A stretch of 49,329 nucleotides of DNA from Candidatus Methanophagales archaeon. Its GTDB lineage: Archaea > Halobacteriota > Syntropharchaeia > Alkanophagales > Methanospirareceae. The stretch spans positions 1 to 49,329 of the forward strand of contig WSZT01000064.1 in assembly GCA_013139985.1 (NCBI GenBank), in the 5' to 3' direction. The notes under the pieces were generated by a model. The model was not told the origin of the DNA and did not search any database. It was given only the letters and a program-made list of their open reading frames with translations. The position numbers and the translations under genes are program-made. This document shows positions 20,204 to 28,936 of this stretch, one piece after another (position 1 is the first letter of the stretch; the number at the start of each line of letters is the position of its first letter).

Positions 20204-21427
20204 CTGACTAAGCCTTCGGTGAACATAGGAATGGTAGGACACGTAGATCATGGTAAGACGACCTTAGTGAACGCTCTGTCTGGTGAATGGACTGACAGAC
20301 ACAGCGAGGAGGTCAAGAGAGGTATATCAATAAGACTAGGCTATGCAGACGCTACATTCAGGCGATGCCCAGCTTGTAACGAGCCGGATTGCTACACGGT
20401 GGAAGAGATATGCAAGCTTTGTGGCTCGAAGACGGAAGAGCTGCGAACTGTTTCTTTTGTCGACTCTCCGGGGCATGAAGCGTTAATGGCGACTATGCTG
20501 AGCGGTGCAGCGATAATGGATGGTGCCGTTCTTCTTATTGCTGCTACCGAGCCATGTCCCCAACCGCAGACAAAGGAGCACCTGATGGCCCTAAATGTAA
20601 TAGGCATAGATAAAATCGTAATTGCGCAGAATAAAATAGATCTCGTTTCGCGTGAAGAGGCGATAGAGCATTATGCGCAAATAAAGGAGTTTCTAAAGGG
20701 TACAATAGCGGAAAATGCACCTATTGTGCCTATCGCGGCACAGCAATCAGCAAATGTTGATGTGTTGATACAGGCTATAGAGAAAACTGTACCCACACCG
20801 CAACGTTCCTTTGATCTAGCACCGCGGATGCACATTGCACGTTCCTTCGATGTGAATAAGCCCGGAACGCCAATAAAAGCCTTAAAGGGTGGTGTAATCG
20901 GCGGTTCTCTACTGCAGGGTAGGTTGAGTGCAGATGACAAATTAGAAATAAAACCTGGAAGGAAAGTGTCAACTAAAGGCAAAGAAGAGTGGATACCAAT
21001 AGAAACAGAGATAACCTCGATAATGGTGGGTGGCAATCAAGTAAAAGAGGTGACTCCGGGTGGATTAATCGGCATCGGCACAAAGTTGGACCCGGGCATG
21101 ACGAGGGAGGACACTTTAGTAGGTCAGTGTGTTGGTAATCCTGGCTCCTTGCCACCAACATGGAATGAACTCAGTATACAATTTCACCTTTTGAAACGCG
21201 TTGTTGGTGTAGCAAAGGAGGTGGAGGTTAAGGCGATTAAAGTGCGTGAGTATGTAATGCTGAGTATCGGAACGGCAATCACCATGGGCTTGGTGAAAAG
21301 GGTGACTAAGGACACTATTGATGTGGCTCTGAGCAGACCGATATGTGCAGAAAAGGGCGCTTTAGTGGCTATCGGGATGAAGATAGGTGCTCGATGGCAT
21401 TTAATCGGTGCAGGGAGTATAGCGTGA
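20204..21427 (+). CDS. Translation initiation factor aIF2 gamma subunit (likely CTG start at 20204; the track gives GTG 20219)
   Basis: [30 protein letters not shown] zinc site, [19 protein letters not shown] at 20191-20195, 8 nt before the CTG. Confidence 0.93.
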   Translation: MTKPSVNIGMVGHVDHGKTTLVNALSGEWTDRHSEEVKRGISIRLGYADATFRRCPACNEPDCYTVEEICKLCGSKTEELRTVSFVDSPGHEALMATMLSGAAIMDGAVLLIAATEPCPQPQTKEHLMALNVIGIDKIVIAQNKIDLVSREEAIEHYAQIKEFLKGTIAENAPIVPIAAQQSANVDVLIQAIEKTVPTPQRSFDLAPRMHIARSFDVNKPGTPIKALKGGVIGGSLLQGRLSADDKLEIKPGRKVSTKGKEEWIPIETEITSIMVGGNQVKEVTPGGLIGIGTKLDPGMTREDTLVGQCVGNPGSLPPTWNELSIQFHLLKRVVGVAKEVEVKAIKVREYVMLSIGTAITMGLVKRVTKDTIDVALSRPICAEKGALVAIGMKIGARWHLIGAGSIA

Positions 21428-21613
21428 ACGTTGTAATTGCTCAATATTTTGTGGTGTAAATTCTAAACGCATATTTGTAAACTCATCTGCCAAATATGCC
21501 AAAAAAGAATTGAAAAGACGCTAATCTAAGTTTTATGTTTTATCTACAAAAGCAGCAGGAATAACCAAAGAGGCATGAAGATTATCTTATTGCCTCTGAT
21601 TTTCTCTTGCTTA

Positions 21614-21802
21614 TCAAAGAACATCTATCACAACGGTATGCGACATCTCATTGATTTCCTTTATCCGACCCTTTGTGTTTTGGGTCTCGCCTAATATCCC
21701 CCGGAGCTTTATATCTTCTCCCTCTATTTCTATCAGAACCACGTCCTCCATAAGCAATTCTCTACCGCTTCCGCTTTCTATTAGCACACTTAATTCGCAC
21801 AT
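21614..21802 (-). CDS. CooT family nickel-binding small protein
   Basis: MCELSVLIESGSGRELLMEDVVLIEIEGEDIKLRGILGETQNTKGRIKEINEMSHTVVIDVL; start shortened to the conserved MCE. Confidence 0.8.
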   Translation of the reverse strand: MCELSVLIESGSGRELLMEDVVLIEIEGEDIKLRGILGETQNTKGRIKEINEMSHTVVIDVL

Positions 21803-21844
21803 GATATATGTATGTATTAGCACGCATCATAAAAAGGAAGTGAG

Positions 21845-23011
21845 ATGAAAAACGTAAAGAAGACAGGACTTACTCTTTTATCTTTAAGTGCATCACATGG
21901 TTTGATGCACATCCTGGCTATTGCACTACCCGCACTATCACTCTTAGTAAAAGACGAGTTTCAATTATCGAACACCACGGTAGGACTGCTTTCTTTTGCT
22001 TTCGCAGCAGCTATCGGATTTGGCGGCATACCTTCGGGCATGCTATCCGATAGATCTGATGGAATAAAGCTAATAAGTATCGGATTCTTCTCCATTGCCA
22101 TTCTCTCTGCTTTTTTACTCATTGTCCCGAATTTTTTATCGGTTGCCCTTATTTTCATCACCATTGGTTTTCTTCTCAGTTTATACCATCCCGCAGCTCT
22201 ATCACATATCGCGAAATCTTTCGGGGACAAACGCGGGAAAGCATATGGCGTGCATGAGATCGGAGCGAGCATAGGGGCTGCCATAGCGCCATTAATAGCG
22301 GGCTTTATTTGTCTCTACTACGGTTGGCGTTTCGTCTACCCGGTTTTGGCAATACCTATGATTATTATCGCTCTTTTACTGATCAGATTACGAAGGAACT
22401 CGAAAAGGGATAGAAAGAAGCAAAGCAGTGAGGAGCAATCCAATGTAAATGACCTACTAGTTTTTCTTCGCCAAATTATAAGAACCGGTTCGATAAGAAA
22501 GGTTTACATAACCGAGTGCATATTTGGTTTTGTTTTCGTTGGTGCACTGACTTTCGTCCCCGTTTTCCTTGATGAAGCAAAAGGGCTGGGCCCTGCGCTT
22601 GCAATAACAGTAACATGCGTGTTTACAGTGGGAGGGGCGATGGGTAAAGTTATTGGTGGGCATTTCTCTGACCTCCTAGGCGAGCGAAAAGTGATGTCTA
22701 TTGGTTTTTTTCTCACTGCGCCTCTATTTCTTATTCTTGCCTTTCTTCCTTTATTCTGGGCTATTCTAACCTTGGCTCTTGCAGGCACGATTTTACCCAC
22801 TGTTCTCTCTGCTATAATATCCACGGTGGGCAAGGAAATAGAGCCGTCAAGGACAGGAATAGCGTTTGGTTTCTTGCTGCTGGCGGGATTCGGCTTCGGG
22901 TCTATTTCGCCTCTCCTCCTGGGTTTGGTAAGCGACAGTTTTGGTATCTCAGCGGTCTTCTATCCTATTGTGATTGCTATAGTAATTGGCGGAATCTTAA
23001 ACAGCGCTTAG
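21845..23011 (+). CDS. MFS transporter
   Basis: About 12 hydrophobic helices; GIPSGMLSDRSDGIKL and GGHFSDLLGERKVM MFS motifs. Confidence 0.9.
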   Translation: MKNVKKTGLTLLSLSASHGLMHILAIALPALSLLVKDEFQLSNTTVGLLSFAFAAAIGFGGIPSGMLSDRSDGIKLISIGFFSIAILSAFLLIVPNFLSVALIFITIGFLLSLYHPAALSHIAKSFGDKRGKAYGVHEIGASIGAAIAPLIAGFICLYYGWRFVYPVLAIPMIIIALLLIRLRRNSKRDRKKQSSEEQSNVNDLLVFLRQIIRTGSIRKVYITECIFGFVFVGALTFVPVFLDEAKGLGPALAITVTCVFTVGGAMGKVIGGHFSDLLGERKVMSIGFFLTAPLFLILAFLPLFWAILTLALAGTILPTVLSAIISTVGKEIEPSRTGIAFGFLLLAGFGFGSISPLLLGLVSDSFGISAVFYPIVIAIVIGGILNSA

Positions 23012-23133
23012 AATGCTGATCTGTAATTGCAGAATGCAAATGTAAAAATGCAAAAACTAAAGGGCGGGGAAATGCCACAGTAGAGAGAGTGGTAAATTTG
23101 TATATATACGATCAAGAATAAGATGAAGAGAAG

Positions 23134-23625
23134 ATGAATGAACGAATGATACAGACGCTGATACCACGTGCGTTTTTTGTCACTTCCGGCGTGGGCATGG
23201 ACTCCGAGCAGGCGGCCGCTTTCGACTTCGCTTTATACGATGCCGGGATAGGTGAATGCAATCTGGTAGGGGTATCATCTATACTCCCTGCAAAAGCAAT
23301 AGAAACAGAAAGAAGTAAAGTGATCTTAACACCAGGAGAAATAACCTTCTGCGTAATGTCAAGAGCAGATGGTAAGTCGGGCGAGGTCATTGGCGCTGGT
23401 ATCGGATACGGCCGAAAGGTAGGAGAAAATGGAAGTGGCATCATCTGTGAGCATCATGGACATCATTCAGAGACATATATAACTGCGAAGATAAGGAAAA
23501 AGCTATATAAGATGGCGGAGATTCGCACTAAGGAGATTGTTGTGAATGATCTAAAAGCGAAGTCAGTAGAAGTAGAAGAAGAAAAGTTTGGGTCCGTGGT
23601 AGTGGCACTGGTGTTTGTATTTTGA
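23134..23625 (+). CDS. pdaD: Pyruvoyl-dependent arginine decarboxylase
   Basis: PRAFFVTSGVG...ALYDAGIGECNLVGVSSILPAKA (Ser-Ser self-cleavage region). Confidence 0.93.
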   Translation: MNERMIQTLIPRAFFVTSGVGMDSEQAAAFDFALYDAGIGECNLVGVSSILPAKAIETERSKVILTPGEITFCVMSRADGKSGEVIGAGIGYGRKVGENGSGIICEHHGHHSETYITAKIRKKLYKMAEIRTKEIVVNDLKAKSVEVEEEKFGSVVVALVFVF

Positions 23626-23691
23626 GTGGAATGGAAATATAAATTAATATCGGATGTACCATTATAATACAGGACGAGGTGAAGAGAGAAA

Positions 23692-24639
23692 GTGGATATA
23701 GAGGAGTTACCCGGTGTTGGCCCCGCAATAGCGGAGAAGCTGCGTGAATCGGGTTATAATTCATTGGAAGCGATAGCAGTGGCGTCTCCCGCGGAACTGG
23801 TAGCGGCTGCTGAGATTGGCGAAGCGACATCAGCGAAGATAATAAATGCCGCGAGGGAAGCCGCGGAAATCGGCGGGTTTGAGACTGGTGATAAGATATT
23901 AGGGCGAAGGCTGGAGATAAGCAAGCTAACTACTGGATCAACATCTTTTGATGATCTATTAGGCGGTGGCCTCGAGACGCAAGCGCTAACAGAGTTTTAT
24001 GGCGAATTCGGCAGTGGAAAGACGCAAATAGCGCATCAACTCGCAGTAAATGTGCAGTCGCCACCGGAGAATGGGGGCTTGAATGGCTCTGTTATAATCA
24101 TTGATACCGAGAACACCTTTAGACCAGAACGGATAAAGGACATGGCGGAAGGTGCTTCGCTTGATCCGGATGAGATTCTTAAAAATATACACGTTGCACG
24201 TGCTTATAACTCAAATCATCAGATCCTGCTGGTAGATAAGGCGGAAAGGCTTGCAGAGGAGCTGATAGATACAGAAAAGCCCGTCCGGTTATTGATAGTT
24301 GACTCAGCAACTGCTCATTTCAGAAGTGAATATGTGGGGCGGGGGACGCTGGCAGACCGACAGCAGAAGATAAACAAGCATTTACATGACACTCTCAGGT
24401 TTGGCGATCTCAATAACGCCGTAGTGATGATAACCAACCAGGTGCAAGTGAGACCAGACGCCTTCTTCGGCGACCCTACAAGACCCATAGGTGGTCATGT
24501 GGTGGGTCATACCGCTACTTTCAGATTATATCTGAGAAAGTCAAAAGGCGAGAAGAGGATAGCACGGTTAGTTGATTCGCCTAACCTACCAGAAGCGGAA
24601 GCGGTGTTCACAGTATCAAAAGTGGGAATTAGGGATTAA
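23692..24639 (+). CDS. radA: DNA repair and recombination protein RadA
   Basis: HhH domain [17 protein letters not shown]; Walker [28 protein letters not shown] start. Confidence 0.98.
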   Translation: MDIEELPGVGPAIAEKLRESGYNSLEAIAVASPAELVAAAEIGEATSAKIINAAREAAEIGGFETGDKILGRRLEISKLTTGSTSFDDLLGGGLETQALTEFYGEFGSGKTQIAHQLAVNVQSPPENGGLNGSVIIIDTENTFRPERIKDMAEGASLDPDEILKNIHVARAYNSNHQILLVDKAERLAEELIDTEKPVRLLIVDSATAHFRSEYVGRGTLADRQQKINKHLHDTLRFGDLNNAVVMITNQVQVRPDAFFGDPTRPIGGHVVGHTATFRLYLRKSKGEKRIARLVDSPNLPEAEAVFTVSKVGIRD

Positions 24640-24652
24640 AGTATCAACAGAT

Positions 24653-25219
24653 TTACTCTTCTGCATCTAGCTCATCTTTACAACTGTCGCAGAGCATCAG
24701 CCCGTCTTTCATTTCTAGGTAATTTGAGAAGGTTCCACATTTCTCGCATATGCCCTGCTCCATTCCCTCATCCTCTTCTATACCCATTATATCTCTTTCC
24801 ACCTGCATCTCTATCAGATCGGCCAGTATCGAATTCATCTGTGAGGAAACTGAGAGTATATCTACATCGGCTACTATGCCCACCAACTTGCCATTTTCTA
24901 TTACCGGTAGCTTCCTTATCTTCCCCCTCGCCATTTTCTTTACTATATCCGATAGAGGATCGTTCGACGATGCAGTTATTATCGGTGCAGTCATGACATC
25001 TTTTAGTTTCACCGCGCTCGGTGGGATGTCTTTACTTACCAGCTCGCTAAGTATATCTCCCTGTGTAACTATGCCTTCCGGCCTACCGCTTTTGAGTACA
25101 ACAATACTATCCACATCGTACTTCTTCATCCGTCTGGCCGCTTCCGTAACGTTCATGTTCCTACTTCCGGTTACTACTTCTCGCACCATTATATCCATCA
25201 GCGGTACATCCGTCTCCAT
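24653..25219 (-). CDS. CBS-domain pair protein with C-terminal zinc ribbon
   Basis: MDIMVREVVTGSRNMNVTEAARRMKKYDVDSIVVL...; CEKCGTFSNYLEMKDGLMLCDSCKDE. Confidence 0.9.
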   Translation of the reverse strand: METDVPLMDIMVREVVTGSRNMNVTEAARRMKKYDVDSIVVLKSGRPEGIVTQGDILSELVSKDIPPSAVKLKDVMTAPIITASSNDPLSDIVKKMARGKIRKLPVIENGKLVGIVADVDILSVSSQMNSILADLIEMQVERDIMGIEEDEGMEQGICEKCGTFSNYLEMKDGLMLCDSCKDELDAEE

Positions 25220-25265
25220 TTGTCCTCACACAATTATAATATAGAAACCTTTATATGTTTAATTA

Positions 25266-26480
25266 TTGTTGAGTATGGGAATGAAATACGTAATTTTAAT
25301 AGGTGATGGGATGGCCGATTATCCGATCCCTGAGCATGGCGGTAAGACCGCTTTACAAATTGCCAATACGCCAAACCTCGATTCTATCGCTACCCGGGGC
25401 TTTTGCGGCTTGGTTAGGACCATACCGGAGGAGATGGGTGCCGGAAGCGATATAGCCACACTCTCTATTCTTGGTTATGACCCCGCGTTATATTACACTG
25501 GTAGGGGTCCGTTAGAAGCTATGGGGATGCATACACCTCTTGATGATGGCGATATAGCATTCAGATGCAATCTTATAACGGAAGTTGGGGGGCGTATAGT
25601 GGATTACAGTGGTGGACATATAACCGGCGAAGAGGCGCGCGAATTAATAGATGCACTCAATGAAGAATTCCGGGAGGTAGCGATTAAATTTTATCCGGGG
25701 GTTAGTTATCGAAATGTTATGGTTCTCAAATCCACCGATTGTGATTCCTTGGAAGGCTGTGCACCTCCCCATGATATAATTGGTGCACAGTTAGAGGAGA
25801 GCCTACCAAAAGAAGAGCTGCTGCGGGATATTATGCTCACTTCAAGAGCGATTTTGGAAAAGCATGAAATAAACATGAAAAGGGCAGCGAGAAATGAAAG
25901 GAAGGCGAATATGGTATGGCTCTGGAGCGGAGGTAAAAAGCCTGTAATGCCTGCGTTTAGCGAGTTGTATGGCGTGAGTGGTTCTGTTGTTTCAGGCGTG
26001 TATCTAATAAAGGGTATTGGGCGCTGTGCAGGCATGGACATAATAGATGTGCCTGGCGCCACGGGCTATTTTGACACGAATTACGAAGGTAAGGTAGAAT
26101 ATGCATTACGTAGTCTGAAGGCGAAAGATTTTGTTCTGGTCCATGTGGAAGCGCCGGATGAGGCTGGGCATCTCCGCGATCTCGACCTGAAAGTGAATGC
26201 AATAGAGGATTTCGATGCGTTGGTAGTGGGCAAGGTCTTAAAGGGCTTAGCCGATGAATTTGCAGATGTCGGGTACAAGATTTTAGCCATGCCTGACCAC
26301 TATACGCCTGTGTCTGTGGGAACACATACAAAAGAGCCAGTGCCTTTTGCAATTTTCTCTTCACAGGTACAAAGTAAAATGAAGAAGGGTGGGTTTGATG
26401 AAACGTCAGCGAAAAATGGTGAGTTAGGTCTCTTAGATGCACGAGCACAGGATTTGATGCATCTTTTCTTCCGCAACTAA
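25266..26480 (+). CDS. apgM: 2,3-bisphosphoglycerate-independent phosphoglycerate mutase, archaeal type
   Basis: YVILIGDGMADYPIPEHGGKTALQIANTPNLDSIATRG...GAGSDIATLSILGYDP...GRGPLEA. Confidence 0.96.
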   Translation: MLSMGMKYVILIGDGMADYPIPEHGGKTALQIANTPNLDSIATRGFCGLVRTIPEEMGAGSDIATLSILGYDPALYYTGRGPLEAMGMHTPLDDGDIAFRCNLITEVGGRIVDYSGGHITGEEARELIDALNEEFREVAIKFYPGVSYRNVMVLKSTDCDSLEGCAPPHDIIGAQLEESLPKEELLRDIMLTSRAILEKHEINMKRAARNERKANMVWLWSGGKKPVMPAFSELYGVSGSVVSGVYLIKGIGRCAGMDIIDVPGATGYFDTNYEGKVEYALRSLKAKDFVLVHVEAPDEAGHLRDLDLKVNAIEDFDALVVGKVLKGLADEFADVGYKILAMPDHYTPVSVGTHTKEPVPFAIFSSQVQSKMKKGGFDETSAKNGELGLLDARAQDLMHLFFRN

Positions 26481-26528
26481 ATACTGCACAATAACCTATC
26501 TCTTTATATATTATGAAAACAAAATAGG

Positions 26529-27449
26529 TTGATACATAAAATGGCAGTTATCTCTGAGAGAATAAGGAAATGCCCCGAATGCGGATCAAAAAATGTAATA
26601 ACTGATTCTCGGCATGCGGAACTTTACTGTGCTGATTGTGGGATAGTGATCGCGGAGAATATCGTGGATCTTGGACCCGAGTGGCGTTCATATGACGAGG
26701 AGCAAGCCTCTAAAAGGATAAGAACCGGTCCTCCTATGAGTTATAGGATACATGACAAAGGGCTGGGTACACCTACGCCCGGGTTACCTGCACGGACGAG
26801 GCGATTACGAGGGATAAGTATCGATTCCAGTGATAAGACGCTTGCTTTTGCACTTGTTGAGATAGATAGGATGGCATGTGCCCTTGGACTGCCAAATAAC
26901 ATCAAGGAGGCGACATCAGTATTATATAGGAAAGCAATGAAGCGCGGCCTAATCAAGGGACGGAGTATAGAAGAGTTAGTTTCGGCAATGCTATATATTA
27001 CTTGCCGGCAGTATGGTGTTCCACGAACACTGAAAGAGATGGCAGAGGTCTCAAGGAGTCCCTTAAAGAAGATAAGGAGAGCGTACATTTTCCTTTTAAG
27101 GCGATTAGAGATAAAGCTTGCTCCCGCTGATCCCGCACGCTACATCCCACGTTTCTGCTCTAAACTTGGGTTGAGTGCGGAGATAAGGGAAAAAGCCATG
27201 GTGATACTGCAAGATGATGATGGGACCGGGATGGCAAAGGGCTGGGGACCAATAGGGACCGCAGCGGCGGCAATATACATTGCCACTGTTTTAAGTGGCG
27301 AATATCGAACCGAGAAGGAAATAGCAAAAGTCGCTGGTACAACTGAGATTACCATCCGAGATAGGTATAAAGAACTGGTGAAGCGGTTAAACATAGACGT
27401 TCTTAGCCCATCACGAGACGGTAAATTCCTGGGCGTTGGAATGGTTTGA
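26529..27449 (+). CDS. tfb: Transcription initiation factor TFB
   Basis: Zinc ribbon CPECGSKNVITDSRHAELYCADCG and two cyclin-like repeats. Confidence 0.97.
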   Translation: MIHKMAVISERIRKCPECGSKNVITDSRHAELYCADCGIVIAENIVDLGPEWRSYDEEQASKRIRTGPPMSYRIHDKGLGTPTPGLPARTRRLRGISIDSSDKTLAFALVEIDRMACALGLPNNIKEATSVLYRKAMKRGLIKGRSIEELVSAMLYITCRQYGVPRTLKEMAEVSRSPLKKIRRAYIFLLRRLEIKLAPADPARYIPRFCSKLGLSAEIREKAMVILQDDDGTGMAKGWGPIGTAAAAIYIATVLSGEYRTEKEIAKVAGTTEITIRDRYKELVKRLNIDVLSPSRDGKFLGVGMV

Positions 27450-27457
27450 TTTCTTCT

Positions 27458-28924
27458 TTAAAGAGGAAGGATAGTTAATACCTTCTTCCCTTTTTCTCGT
27501 GCCTTTTTCTCTTCCTCTTGATCCCAGTCAGTATTAGGAGAGGGTAAATTCAGAGGGTCTGGCGTTTCTCCGTCCTTCCACAATGTTACAACAGGATGGT
27601 GTACACGCTTAAGAAACTCCCTCAGTCCTTCTGCGTCTATGCAGTCTTCCTCTGTTGCGATTTTGTCAAACATCTCTGCGGGAATGGATTCCGTAAGAAT
27701 TTGCTTATATTCCTTTGGTATCCATACTATACGATTCCATCCACCATCGGCACGAACAAATTTACGCGATCTCGGCGTTCTAGAAGATATGCCACAATAT
27801 CCATGATTCTGCTGTCCGCCACTTATAAGCCCCGCGAGTTTAGAGAATGTCACACCCAAAGGCGTTTCACCCCCATATCGCCGGTCTACCAGACCCAAGC
27901 CATCAACATCGGGAATATAGAATATGGCAGCTTCGAAACATCCGCAATTCGTCTGCGGATATGTAATCGAGGAATACATAACCACGCGTTTGTAAGTCCG
28001 GTTTGACTTCTCATAGATCTTTTCATTTATGCCCGTGTATTCTCCGCCTTCGGGGTCAACGCATTCGCCCTTCGGCATCTCAAATATATATCCATACGGG
28101 TCAAGGTCACACATTACTTTTGCGCCTATCCATGTGATTATCCCGCAATAGGGCGGTCTATCCGGTGCAACTGCGCATACATGACTCGGCGCGAATGTCT
28201 GGCAGATAGTGCAGCCATAAAAGGTATCTGCGTCACCGTCAGAAAATGCCCTCGCACGCTTATCCACTCGCTCCCAGTAGGGTGTGCAAACGTTATCTAT
28301 TATTCCCTTTGTGAGTTCGGACCCACCTAGATCCTCAGTAGCTATTAGAATCTTCGCATCTGCCTTCTCTACCAGAGGGAACTGTATCTTGCAGAGATTT
28401 ATCATCGCTTGGCCAAGGTGCTCAAAATCATGTTTAGCTGCATCTTTTTTGTGCAATCGCAACCATATTGTGTCGCGGGTATTAAGTAGCATCCACCCTT
28501 CCCCTTCTTCCAATGCGAAATACGTCCATCGAGTAAGCAAATCAAGATAATCTTCTGTTAATTCCTTACCATAATACCGTATCCAGAAACCAAAAGGCAG
28601 CGATTGCCCTTCTATTTCCTTTATCTCTGGTCCTATCACCTCCACGCGTCCATCTTCTATCTTGTCCTCCCCTTTCACCACCTCGATAAAGAAGAAACTA
28701 CTGTATCTCTGCTTCGGACCACCTAACTCGCAATACATGTCATGCTTCCTCACCCTCTGCCCGGCCTGCCGTGGTGATATGTCATAGGAGATTCCCGTGA
28801 AAAAATCGTCCGGATTCGTTGGTACGTGATAAACCTTACCTTTGGGTAAGGCATCCCATATTTCTTGCCTATCTCTCGCTTGTTCTTCTTGTTCTCCTTC
28901 TTCTGTCAGCTTCGCTTTTGTCAT
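27458..28924 (-). CDS. cdhC: Acetyl-CoA decarbonylase/synthase beta subunit (ACS)
   Basis: CTICQTFAPSHVCAVAPDRPPYCGIITW... and TNCGCFEAAIFYIPDVDGLGLVDRRY (A-cluster region), GGQQNHGYCGI. Confidence 0.95.
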   Translation of the reverse strand: MTKAKLTEEGEQEEQARDRQEIWDALPKGKVYHVPTNPDDFFTGISYDISPRQAGQRVRKHDMYCELGGPKQRYSSFFFIEVVKGEDKIEDGRVEVIGPEIKEIEGQSLPFGFWIRYYGKELTEDYLDLLTRWTYFALEEGEGWMLLNTRDTIWLRLHKKDAAKHDFEHLGQAMINLCKIQFPLVEKADAKILIATEDLGGSELTKGIIDNVCTPYWERVDKRARAFSDGDADTFYGCTICQTFAPSHVCAVAPDRPPYCGIITWIGAKVMCDLDPYGYIFEMPKGECVDPEGGEYTGINEKIYEKSNRTYKRVVMYSSITYPQTNCGCFEAAIFYIPDVDGLGLVDRRYGGETPLGVTFSKLAGLISGGQQNHGYCGISSRTPRSRKFVRADGGWNRIVWIPKEYKQILTESIPAEMFDKIATEEDCIDAEGLREFLKRVHHPVVTLWKDGETPDPLNLPSPNTDWDQEEEKKAREKGKKVLTILPL

Positions 28925-28936
28925 CTTGTTATCCTC

